Assembly (NCBI GenBank): GCA_000151295.1
Contig: GG745332.1
Location: forward strand, 294,985 to 358,984
Origin: Allomyces macrogynus ATCC 38327
Taxonomy: Eukaryota > Blastocladiomycota > Blastocladiomycetes > Blastocladiales > Blastocladiaceae
Direction of reading: 5' to 3'
Length of the DNA stretch: 64,000 nucleotides
Shown: in pieces, positions 1 through 10,159 of the stretch
Numbering within the stretch: position 1 is the first letter of the stretch
Layout of the letters: each line of letters starts with the position of its first letter
The notes under the pieces: generated by a model
Told to the model about the DNA's origin: nothing
Database searches by the model: none
What the model saw: only the letters and a program-made list of their open reading frames with translations
Program-made: the position numbers and the translations under genes

Positions 1-710
1 TTGGCGGCCGCGGCCGCGGCAATCGGCGCGGTGCCTCCCATCGGGGACGGCGACCCCGGGACCGGTGGAGGCGGCATGGGTGCAGCGCCCGACCAGTCGC
101 CCGACCCGGCCTGTGCGGACACGCCCGTCGCACGGCGTGCGGCCATCAGCGACCCGATCACTTGCGGCGTCAGGGTCGCGTTCGTGGCGGCCGCGAGTTG
201 CTCGTGGAGCCGAGCGACGTGCGCCGCATGTAAAGCGTCCTTGATTTCCGCGAGCCGTTTCATGAACATGTAGAGCTCGGACGTGAGCACTTCGATGCGC
301 TTGGTGGCAAAGTCGAGCTGCTTGTCGGCGTGCTTGCGCGCGCGGCGGTCTTTACCAGCGTGCGCGAGCGCCTGTGCGGCCGACGCGCGCGATTGCAGTT
401 CCGTGTCGAGCTTGGCGTGGTACTTGGCGATGATCGACTCGAGCACGATGGCGTCCTGGTGGACAGAGGGGTAAGAACGCAAACAATCCAACAAGGATGA
501 ACGAGACAAGCGTACGCGCTGCATCTGCGCCTCCTGGGGGTCGCTTGGCACCGCGTCTGGGGCACCATTTGCGGTAGTGCCGTTGTTGACGAGCGCGAGT
601 CGGCCGCCGGGATCCGCGGCCGGAGTCCACGCCGTGTAGGCGGCGGTGCCCGGCCGCGGCAGGGTCGATGCAGCGAGCGCGGCAGTCGCGCGGTCAATTG
701 TGTTCATCAT
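1..710 (-). CDS. HR1-like coiled-coil protein, 3' end outside window
   Basis: The ATG at 710 opens exon 1 (710 to 516, 65 codons). A 60-base intron follows (515 to 456, GTACGC...CACCAG). Exon 2 runs off the window start, so the protein is incomplete. After a low-complexity N-terminus, exon 2 encodes a charged helical stretch with the spacing of an HR1/REM-1 repeat. Such repeats are Rho-binding antiparallel coiled coils found at the N-terminus of fungal protein kinase C and related proteins. A Pro/Gly/Ala-rich linker comes next at the window edge. The HR1 assignment rests on pattern only, and the protein could be another short coiled-coil protein. Anything diagnostic, such as C1, C2 or kinase domains, would lie outside the window. 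Confidence 0.5.
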   Translation of the reverse strand, partial: MMNTIDRATAALAASTLPRPGTAAYTAWTPAADPGGRLALVNNGTTANGAPDAVPSDPQEAQMQRVRLSRSSLLDCLRSYPSVHQDAIVLESIIAKYHAKLDTELQSRASAAQALAHAGKDRRARKHADKQLDFATKRIEVLTSELYMFMKRLAEIKDALHAAHVARLHEQLAAATNATLTPQVIGSLMAARRATGVSAQAGSGDWSGAAPMPPPPVPGSPSPMGGTAPIAAAAAA

Positions 711-1212
711 GGTTGCAGCAACGTCGGGCAGGTCGGTTCGGCGGGCAGGTGGGCAAGCGAGGCCCGCTGAGCGGCGGGGAGCGGTGCGAGGTTGGCGGCA
801 AGTCGGGTGCGGGCAGTGCAGCCCGGGCGCATGGTGCGGCCGGCACGTTGGTCGTGTCGGCAAGGCGTCGGTGTCGTGCAGCCGGCGTTGCTTGACGTTG
901 TCGACATGGTGGTGTGGTGGTGCACAGGCTGTCGGGTGTTTGCGGTTCGGCTGCGCACTCCTTCGCACTCTGGCGACGCGAGGCAGCCGACGCTTCCTGG
1001 AAATATCCACCGCATCCTGCCAAATCGATCAAGAGCCAACAGGACCGCGCGGCCCATCGTTCAGCCTCGACCATCATCGTCGCCGATGTCGACGTCGTGA
1101 TCGCACTTGCTGCCGTCCTCCGGGACCCGCCCATGATGCCAGCGCCTGCAACTTGCTGCAAAGCACCAGAACGACTCGCCAGTCAGCCTGAGCTTGCATC
1201 CTCCCCAGCGCC
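711..1212. other. Divergent intergenic region
   Basis: This stretch separates the ATG of the minus-strand HR1-like gene from the plus-strand coiled-coil/RING gene. It probably holds both promoters. I see no convincing coding exon, RNA gene or repeat in it. Confidence 0.5.
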
Positions 1213-4200
1213 ATGCCGCCCGTTCGCCCGACCTCGGCTGCCACGACTCGGTCCACGTCCCCCAGCACCACCACGACCAGTCGCCCGCCATCAACCTCGC
1301 GCGCGCTCGATCTCTCACAGCGCATTGCCGAGCTCGCTGCCGACGTACCGCGTACAAACGCTCGCGCGCCGTCTTCAGCGAGTCCACGAACAGCGCCACC
1401 CCCTTCGCTCACGGGCCATGCAATTCTCGGCGTCGACCCGGCACCAGCAACCCTGCCACGACATGCGGCATCGGCCATGCACCACGTCCAGGGCGGTGGC
1501 GTGTGCACGACCGTTCCGATCCGCGTGTCGGACGAGGCCATGGCGCTCTGGGAGCGGCACATGATTGATGCCAAGCACAGGAGCGATTTGCCGCTCGCAA
1601 GGTTCTCTGTTGTGGTTAGCGCGTTTGGGGCGGCCGGCGTGTGCTGATCGTGTCGTGTGCTTGGTAGCAAAGGACTCCGTGATCTGCGATTACCTGGTAT
1701 GCGCCGCCCACTTCTTTCCCAACTCGCAAACAACTGTGTCCTCGACTGACCGGGTGTAATGCGCGCTCACAGGTGTCCTTGTCCTTGACCACCAGCTGCG
1801 CGCCGCCAAGGACCTCATGCTGACCAAGATCGGTCTGTGCGCTCTGACCCTCGACCCTTCATTTCATGACGCATTTCGTGACGAGGACGCTCATGATCCT
1901 GACGCCTCGCCCAACGGTTGCGCGTACCTCTTCTCCACTTGCCCACAGGCCGATACCCGGAAATTTTTGCCGACGCTAATGACACCATGATCCTCGCGCA
2001 CCTATTCTTGGAGCAACTCCTCGCCCCGCTTACCCTGTTCATGGCCGCGGTTCGTCTCGTCTCTGCTATCTATTGTTAGCTTCCCGGAAAGCTGACCAAG
2101 AAATACCAGGTCCTGCCCACTCCCGACACGGCCCACGACTTCCCCGTGTCCTTGCGCGCCGTACTGGACGAAAACCTCGACCAGGCGCCGCTCACCCTGC
2201 AAACCGCGCGCCGCTTCTTCAACGCGACCGTGCGGCTGTGCCAGCACCTTACGCACATGACGGTGCGCTTCAATTTTCCCCTGATCTGCCCGAACCGCAC
2301 TGATCTCTTTGTGTGATCCACCCAGCACTACCTGCGCAGGTTTGACCAGCATCTCACCAGCTTCGCCAGTACCATCGAAACCCTCGAGGAAGAGCACGCG
2401 CTCTATATGCAAGTCGTGTCGCAACACTCGGTCGCCGTCGACCGGATCCAGGTGCTGACGCTGTCACGGTACGTCGACACGCGCGTGCCCATGCCGGTAC
2501 CCACCTCCCCTCCCTCTTAGTCACCCGATCCACGAATGCTCACTTCCGTGACTGCGCGGTGCAGACCCGATCCGTCGAAACTTCAACCGACGATCCCCGC
2601 TCCAACCCTCTCCTCACTCAATGGACCCCCATGGCCGCGCGGTGCTCGAACTGCTGCTCACCCTGCCACACCGACCCGACCGATCCATCCGATATCACCG
2701 CACGGTTCCACGGCCTTCTCTGCGCTGACTGCGCCAACGTCCTGACCGCCGTTACGATCACCGCCGCGACTGACACTGCCAACGACTCCGAGTCGCGGGG
2801 CGCCAGCGCGCTCGTGACGTTCCGCGGCACCCGGCTGCGCGTCTCGGTCCTGGACGCTGGCGGCGCGTCGTCGCCGAAAACGTTGAATGCGGACGATGTG
2901 GGGCCGCACGTGTCGTTTGCCCCCGACACCGACGCGCCAGTGGTCGCGACGCCCGCGCCGGCACCGGGACCGGTACTCGCCGTAACGACCACGACAGCGG
3001 CGACGCACCGGAAATCTGTCTCTGGCCCGCCCACCGCTGTGGCGCGGCCGACCACCGCCACGTCCACGCGCAAACCCACCGCCGCGACAGCGCCGGCGGG
3101 CGGGTCCAACAGCACTCTCGCCAAGTGCAAATTCACCTCAACCGCCATCGGCCCCAACACGCCGTTCCCCCGCGTCGAGTCCCGCGCGTCGCAAACGACG
3201 GCAGCGGCCGCCGACGACGCGGGAAAGCGCGGCGGCGAGCGGCGCAAGACGGCCGTCGCCGTGGTCCCTTTCGGCGGGTCGGTCCCAGGCGGGAAGGCGT
3301 TGGCCGCAGCGACGGCGGCGGCATTGGCGGCGCAGGAGGCCGAGGATGCGGTATGGTCAGGAAAAAAGGAGGGACGGGGAAGATGGCTGACAATTGGGTT
3401 GTGTGTAGAGTGCGGCGCAGGCCGCAGCCGACGCGCGCGCGGCCGAGGACCAAGTGCGCCGGATGCAGGCGGATTTGGCGGCGGCCGAGACGGAGGTCGC
3501 GCATTGTCGTGAAAAACGTGCGTTGTTGGTGCTCCGTTTCCTTGAAGGGTGCGCAACTGACGGACGGACGCATGGTGGCTAGTGGACGTGGCCAATCACG
3601 CCCTGCATCAACTCCGCTCGGACCAGCACGCGCTGCACGCGTTATTGGCCACGAGCCAGGCGGCGCTCACGTCTCTGTCCGCACAGAACGCCGAGTTGAG
3701 CGCGACGGTGGTCGCCGTCCAGCGCGAGCGCGACGCGTTGCTCGCTGCCAAGACGGACCTCGCGCGGCACCTCGACGACCAGCGGCGGGCGCATGCAACA
3801 TTGGTGACTGCGCATGACGAAGGGAAACGCGAGTTGGCCAATGCGCGCGCGCAGACGTGTCGCGCCAAAGAAGATGCGGGAGCCAAAGACGTTTTGTTGA
3901 AGCAGGTGTGCGCGGAGGCGGATCGCGTGCAGGTGCGCTTGTTCCCTTTGGTTCGCGAGCGACCCCAAGCGGCTCTGATTGTTTCTTTATGTGCGAGTAG
4001 AGAACGTGCCGCGCGCACGAGCGGCACATTGCCGCTCTCGAGGCGCAGCTCGAGGCCGCACAGGCGTCGGTTCAAGTTCTCGCGAAAGTGTCGGATGTGG
4101 ACACGGCGGGGCTCTCGGCAGCGGCCGGTAGTATGGGTGCGGACGACGCTGACCATGTGGTCGAGGAGGTGATTGCCGCGAATAACGCGCGGATCGCCGC

Positions 4201-5825
4201 GCTCGAGGGCAAGAATGACGAGTTGCGGCAGTGGCGGTTGCGGGAAGGTACGTGTGCCCTCATCCTTCGCTCAATTTCTCGCGTCCAAGAACTGATCGGT
4301 ATCGCCCGGTGTTAGTCGCGCTGCACCGACCCGCAACAGCACGCGTGCTCAGATCGCACCCAGCGCTCGCACTCGCGGCCGGCAAGGGCGGCGGCGTGCA
4401 CCTCAGTATGCACGGCGTGGAACCAATGGCGGCGGACCGCGGAACCGATCCACCCGGCCGCGCAGCGAGTGGAGCCGCTCGTGTGCTCGCGGCGTCCGGT
4501 TCGTCGGTCGACCGGCTGTACGGCAAGACGGCTCGTGCGCGCGCAAGTGTGGGTGCGGCGCTGGAGCAGGCGAATCGCGGGACGGGGACGGCGCGGTGGG
4601 CGAGTTTGACTGGGCCAAGGACTGCAGGCGTGGGATCAGCGGGAGCGGGGGGAAGGCCGGGCTCATCAACAGGGAGGCCAGGGTCCGGTGCGACGCGGTC
4701 CTCGGCGGCGGGGACGTGACTGTGGTGACGGGGCTGGGATTTGGGATTTGCGATATGGGAAAATGGGAGAGAGGTTTCGCTAACGTGGCTTGTCTGATGT
4801 GGTTGGTGGATGGACGTGCAGCGCTGTGTGGTTGGCCCCCGATCTCGCGCTCCCAGCCGCCATCCTCGACGACGACGAGCGACATCCACCAGTCCGACAC
4901 TCCGCGCACTTCCCGCACGCGCGCCCAGCACTCGCTCCCGCCCGCCGCCGCGGGCGCCGTACCCGATGATGACGATGACGACGACGACATCATCATCATC
5001 ATCTCCCCGCCCGCATCCGCCTCACCATCCTCCAACGCGCGAACCGCGACACCCGCGTCCCCGACCCGTCGCACGCGCGCACTCCACGCAGCCGCGCCCA
5101 CCCCGCCGCCCGTTGCCGGGCCGGGCGAGGGCCGATGGAACAAGAGGTCGCGCGAGGCGCGTCGAGCGGCCGCGGCTGCTGCGGGGGAGGTGGACGACGA
5201 CGACGATGACGAGATTGAGCTCGTGGCGGTGCGGTGGCGGCCGCCTCTGGCTGCCGCTGCTGCCACCGCGACCACCGCGACTCCGCCGGCGGGACAGCGC
5301 GCGGCGTACCGCGACTTGTACCGGCACATGGAGGAGCAGAACCGGCTATACGGTACGTTAAACCGGTCTGGATCCGGATCACGGCGCAAATACGAGCACG
5401 AGACTCACATTGGGTGGATGTAGAGGCCGCGACTGCCGTACTCGTCCCACCACCGCGCGTTCTCCCGCGCGTGGGTGGTCCCGCGGGGATGCACGATCCG
5501 GGGACCTTGATCGCGCACTTGTCGGCCGTAGCACCCGCGGCCCCGGTGGCACCGGAGGCGCCGCCGGCGGGGCGCCGCAGCGAGTGTGCCGTGTGCATGG
5601 ACGCATACACGCACCCGGTGAGTACCATGTGCGGGCATATCTTTTGCCGCGCGTGTCTCGAGGTGAGTTTGAAGCGCACCAAGGCGTGTCCGAGTACGTT
5701 GATTCTTTGCAGGTTGGAGGAGGGGGGACGGCGAGGGCTGGGAACTGACGTGGGAGCGCGGATCGTGTGTAGTATGCCGCACAACGGTCAAGAAGAACGG
5801 GTATCATCCGATCTTCTTGCCTTGA
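1213..5825 (+). CDS. Large coiled-coil protein with SUMO-interacting motifs and RNF4/Slx8-like C-terminal RING
   Basis: From about 1773 on, a run of exons joins in phase: 1773-1877, 1949-2049, 2110-2262, 2326-2451, 2565-3350, 3409-3517, 3583 on, to 4247, 4316-4687, 4822 on, then the last intron 5694-5772. The total is about 1,200 residues. The middle is heptad-rich coiled coil. The exon at 4822 encodes an acid run followed by five isoleucines (4965-5003) and later an acidic stretch ending EIELVAV (about 5195-5230). Both look like SUMO-interacting motifs. The C-terminus is a C3HC4 RING (CAVC, CGHIFCRAC, CPIC) ending YHPIFLP, as in the STUbLs RNF4 and Slx8. The likely role is to ubiquitinate SUMOylated proteins in the nucleus. 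The junction of the first exon (1213 to about 1601) to 1773 is not phase-consistent in any simple model. The 4688-4821 intron (GTGCGA, CTAAC branch site) is what fuses the coiled-coil and RING halves. If it is wrong, there are two genes. Confidence 0.6.
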
Positions 5826-6317
5826 AGCTGCGCGCATGGGTGCGCGAGGAGGGAGGCCGACAAGCCGAGCTCGAGTACGGGTGCGATGGCCGGCACACCG
5901 GCGCGACAGCGGGCGAGCGTGCGTACGGCGACTTGGTTCGGCCCTTGACACGAGCAGGACCGGACCTTGGAGAAGTGGAGGAGGAGAAGAGGCGGAGCAA
6001 TGATGACCCCCTGTATTCGAGTAACACTCAAGAATCGCGTCGTCGATGACGTAACGCGTGAGTCTTTCCTGGGCCGCACGTGGCGCGTCTCCTTCTGCGC
6101 TTGGGAGACGTGTTTGCGTTGCGTTCTCTTTGCGCGTCCACTTTGCGGCAGTTCCACTGTGCGGCAGTCCCACTTCACTTCGCGAGAGCCCCACTTGCTT
6201 GCGAGAGCCCCACTTGCTTGCGGTCGCCCCCCCCAGCCCGACGCGCACGCCTGCTCTCCCGAACTATCAAGGAGCCGGCACACGCTATCCCGCCCGCCTG
6301 CTGCAGCGCCGACCGCC
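5826..6317. other. Intergenic region with degenerate tandem repeat
   Basis: This lies between the stop of the RING gene and the start of the PQ-loop gene, and presumably carries the latter's promoter. Apart from the tandem repeat listed separately, I see no gene. Confidence 0.5.
6139..6223. repeat. Short tandem repeat, about 19 bp unit
   Basis: Two perfect adjacent copies of GCGAGAGCCCCACTTGCTT occupy 6182-6200 and 6201-6219. Diverged copies (TGCGGCAGTTCCACT-like) precede them from about 6139. The repeat sits about 100 bases upstream of the PQ-loop start codon. It is probably a minisatellite, though a promoter element is possible. Confidence 0.75.
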
Positions 6318-7837
6318 ATGGGCACGCTGCGCACCCTGCTCCTCGCCGGCCCGGACCCGCCACTCGCTCTGCACGCTGTGGCCTCCAGCGCGACGTTGAC
6401 GCGCGCAACGCCTCGACTGCAACCACCACTCCCACCATCTTCTCCGCCATGCGTTTGCAACCCGCTCGAGATCGACGGCCACGCCTTTTCGCCGTTCTGG
6501 GGCATGGTCTTTGGTGCGTGCTGGCCCGCTGGCCCGCTGTTCATTGCGTGGGACGCTGGAACGCTGACTGACCGGATTCGCGTCCATGACCCGCAGGCGA
6601 GTGCATCTACACGCCCAAGCAGCAATTCGCCATTATTTGCGGCCTCGTCTCGATTGTGCTCTACGGCGTCGCGCTCGTCCCGCAGTTCAAGCTCAACTAC
6701 CAGCGCAAGTCGGTCGAAGGGCTGTCGTGGGGCCTGTTTGCCGTCTGGACGCGTACGTCCTGCCTCCGCTCGGATTCTTTCGCGCGAGACGAGCCCCAAC
6801 GCTGACGTACCCCTAACAGTCGGCGACCTGTGCAACACGGCCGGCGCGTTCCTGACGCAGCAGTTTGCGACGCAGCGATGGACGGGCGTCTACTTTCTCT
6901 TCGTACGTGCGCTTCATTTCGAACGAGCAATTCGACTGGCGTGCAGTTTTCGAATATTGACTCTCGCTGATGCGACCTCCTAGACCGAGTTCCTCTGCCT
7001 CGCGCAGATCCTCTACTACACGCGCATCTACCCGCGGCTCTACCCGTCGCCACCCGCGCTCCCGCCACCGCACCACCCGGCGAACGAGCCGCACGTGCGG
7101 CACGCGCACGACACATTCGTCCCGCCGCACCACCACCCGCACCAGCACCCGAAACCGGCACGACCGCGCACGGCGACCGAGTCGACGCCGTTGCTCCGAG
7201 ACTTGATGGACGAGGACGGCGCGACGCCAGAGACGGCGATCACGCCGTACAAGAGCGCCGTGGTTCCCGTCGCGATCGCGGTACTGGGCGCGCTGGCGCG
7301 CGCGGTGGCGGGGATGCCGGTCGGACCGGTGGTGGGGATGGTGGGGGAGCCGCCCCTGTGTAACGCCGCGCCGGACTTGCCGCCGCATATTGTCTCGCTC
7401 GGCAGTGTGCTCGCGTGGTGTAGCGGGCTGTTCTACTTTTTTAGCCGGTATGTCTCGTGCTTGAGTGATGGCGAGGCCATGTTGCCCTTGCGGTCCTGAC
7501 CATCGCACATTTTAGCGTTCCGCAAATCCGCACCAACTACGAACTGCAATCGGTTGCGGGCATTTCGCTCTCGCTGTTCGGCATCACGCTCGCCGCCAAT
7601 GTCCTCTACGGCCTGTCGGTCGTCCCGCGGCTCGACGAGATCGAATCGACGCAGAAATTCGTCGCGTCGACGTTGCCGTACCTGGTCGGGTCCGTGGGCA
7701 CGCTCGTGTTTGATGCGGTGATCATGGCGCAGGCCTACTGGTACACGAACGTGAAGCCGCACGTCGCCGAGGAGGTCGAGGTGCCGGACGATCGGGATGT
7801 GGATCCAGCCGCGGATCCGCCAGAGGAGAGTGTGTGA
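6318..7837 (+). CDS. PQ-loop repeat vacuolar/lysosomal amino-acid transporter (YPQ/PQLC2-like)
   Basis: A seven-helix membrane transporter of the PQ-loop family. Relatives (Ypq1-3, human PQLC2) move cationic amino acids across the vacuolar or lysosomal membrane. The start at 6318 is ATGG after GACCGCC. Five exons join in phase; the introns follow GTCTTTG (about 6516), the first repeat (about 6752), the next segment (about 6905) and the pre-repeat-2 helix (about 7450). The first PQ loop reads VPQFKLNYQRKSVEGLSW and the second VPQIRTNYELQSVAGISL, which are the family's two hallmark repeats. Between them lies an extended hydrophilic loop rich in His and Pro (about 7070-7160), followed by an ESTPLL-type acidic-dileucine stretch. 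The C-terminus is acidic. The dileucine would suit sorting to the vacuole. Substrate is inferred from the family. Confidence 0.85.
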
Positions 7838-7935
7838 AGATGAAGGGAGGGAGGGTAGTGGATGGGTGATACATGTACAGAACGCTCAAAATTGAAATCC
7901 AATTGCTTGCTCAATCGAGGTGCTTTCGACCACCA

Positions 7936-9286
7936 TCATCGCGCGGCCGACTTGGCCCGCGCGCGTCCGCTGCGCGCCGGCGACACCGCGCGCACTCCCT
8001 CACCCTCCCCTCTCCTCTCCACCCCTTCCACCCTCCCCTTCTCCTCCACCCCCTTCCCCGCCGTCGCCGACGGCCCCACCATCAACCCACCCGTCAGCGG
8101 CGCCTCCGTGACCTTGCCACAGTGCCGGCACTTGAACCCCGCGCGCACGCGCGTCGCGAGCGTGACCAACCCATTATGCCGGAAACACGCTTTACAGAAN
8201 NNNNNNNNNNNNNNNNNNNNNNNNNNNNNNNNNNNNNNNNNNNNNNNNNNNNNNNNNNNNNNNNNNNNNNNNNNNNNNNNNNNNNNNNNNNNNNNNNNNN
8301 NNNNNNNNNNNNNNNNNNNNNNNNNNNNNNNNNNNNNNNNNNNNNNNNNNNNNNNNNNNNNNNNNNNNNNNNNNNNNNNNNNNNNNNNNNNNNNNNNNNN
8401 NNNNNNNNNNNNNNNNNNNNNNNNNNNNNNNNNNNNNNNNNNNNNNNNNNNNNNNNNNNNNNNNNNNNNNNNNNNNNNNNNNNNNNNNNNNNNNNNNNNN
8501 NNNNNNNNNNNNNNNNNNNNNNNNNNNNNNNNNNNNNNNNNNNNNNNNNNNNNNNNNNNNNNNNNNNNGTGGTGGTGGGGCGCGCGCGTGACGGTGACGC
8601 TGGCGCCGAGGCGTGCGCCGTTGGCTTGTCGTTGTTGTCGGTGAAGAGGTGTGCGTACCGGTCGAGCAATGCCGACGCGCGGTAGAATGCGGTCATGTCC
8701 TTGAGCTCCTCGAGGGTCGCGCGGAGTGCCGCGCGTTGCACGGCGAGGGCGTCGATGGCGCGGCGGCGTTGTACGTCTTGGGCCGACGCGACGAGGGCAC
8801 GGGTCGTGCAAAGGCTATGTCCGAAGCGATTCAGATTGTGGAGCTCGAGCCGGAGAAGGAGCGGAACGCAGCGTACAGGATTGGACCAAGGGCAACCAAC
8901 CCCGCAGTGACGAAGTGCGGGTGCGTGGCGGCCGTTGCGCCCGTCCAACTCCATACAAAGTGGACGGGACGTCCGTGGTCGCCGCTCGAACCCCACGGCG
9001 GCAAGCGGTGCAGTTCGACATGAGCGCCGGCGTGCGGTCGCGCAGTGGTCGAGCGCGCAGCGAGGTAGACGACCGCCGCGACGAGGACCCAGGCAAAGAT
9101 CACGGCGCGGGTTGCGGTGGTGCGCGCTTGGCGCTCGCTACGCGGCAAGTCGATGGTGATTCGCGCAACGAGCCGGCGAATGCGCGCGTCGGTGGCCGCG
9201 AGCGTCGCCTCGTACGAGTCGGGCTTGGGGCGGCGGCGGAAACGGCGCCGCAGGGAGGCGGGGATCAGGCGTGGCAGGAACGTCAT
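7936..9286 (-). CDS. LNP1: Lunapark-family ER junction protein, interrupted by assembly gap
   Basis: Lunapark stabilises three-way junctions of the endoplasmic reticulum. The ATG is at 9286. The N-terminus is basic, followed by a coiled segment and a hydrophobic helix (AVIFAWVLVAAVVYLAA). A second hydrophobic segment (FVTAGLVALGPIL) ends at an intron, about 8868 to 8806. The next exon has the typical coiled-coil ending in YRASALLDRYA, like YKTAKLILERF in animal lunapark. The 8200-8568 gap removes the middle. After the gap comes the lunapark zinc finger, CKACFRHNG and later CRHCG (C-x2-C ... C-x2-C). The tail is low-complexity and basic. The zinc finger stays open in the frame ending at 7936, but the frame across the gap cannot be checked. 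Confidence 0.8.
8200..8568. other. Assembly gap (369 N)
   Basis: An unbroken run of N splits the lunapark coding region between its coiled coil and its zinc finger. The true length is unknown. Confidence 0.99.
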
Positions 9287-10159
9287 GGCTGATTGGTCGC
9301 CGGGGGGCCGGCGGGTGGAGAGGAAGCGCGTGGCCGAGAGGAAGGTCGTTAGCGAGCGGGGACGTCGCGCTGCCGTCGGCCCGCCGTGTCGACGAAGTGC
9401 GCCGCTGCGCGCGTGGGAAAGCGGCGAGGGTCGGTGCGGGGCAGGTTGGTGCGAGACGCGCCGGGCGCGCGGCCCAGGCAGTTGCTGCCGCCGTGTTGAG
9501 GAGCGGTGGCCAGGCAGGTGCCTGATCGCAGGCTGAAGCTGGTGGCGAACGGGAGCGAAAGGGGGGCGAAAGGCATGCGAGATTCAAATACGCGCTCAAT
9601 AGCGTGATACTGGTGATTCCGCTGCACGCACTCACCACCGCTGCCGCGCTTCCGAGCCAGAGTTCTTTCGTCGGCCGACTCGGCGACGGGCGGTTCATGG
9701 CCCTGGCACTGGTGGGCGCTCCACGCTCCACGCCCCCTCATTGACCCCCGCCGCTGCCGTCTGCCCACTTGCCCGCTCCTGCCCCCCGCTGCGTCGGTCC
9801 AGCGCGTGCACGCCGCGGCCGCTGCACCTCTGTCCTCGTCGCTTTCGCTCCACTTTGCTTGGTCGACGACCCAAACCCGACCCATCCACGCTCGTCAACC
9901 GCCTCGGCTCTCGCCGCACCTCGCCCAACCCGACACCCCCTCGTCGTCGACGACACGTCTCCCCCGCCGCGCCCGTCCCCACCGCCGTACCCCTCTCCGA
10001 CTTGGCGCATTCCGTCCGCCGTGCTGCGGCGCTTGCATTGCACCACCACCCCATCCCGTCTCGACCGACCCGACCCGACCCCGACCGGCCTCGTCGCCGT
10101 CACTCCCCTTTACCCTCCCCCTTTTGCTTTCGATTGCGGGACCCGCCCGCTCCCCCACC
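9287..10159. other. Divergent promoter region between lunapark and casein kinase 1
   Basis: This stretch separates two divergently transcribed genes. The half near 10,000 is strongly pyrimidine- and CCG-rich on the plus strand, as expected for the 5' leader of the kinase. Long open frames here look compositional only. No RNA gene is visible. Confidence 0.5.

Noticed and set aside
2618..3595. 325-codon minus-strand frame
   Set aside because: Opposite the long coiled-coil exon; alternating Ala/Pro/Arg composition typical of antisense in GC-rich DNA.
5804..6838. 344-codon minus-strand frame across the tandem repeat
   Set aside because: It overlaps the PQ-loop exon and repeat; its repeated KWGS/VGLP-like peptide merely translates the minisatellite.
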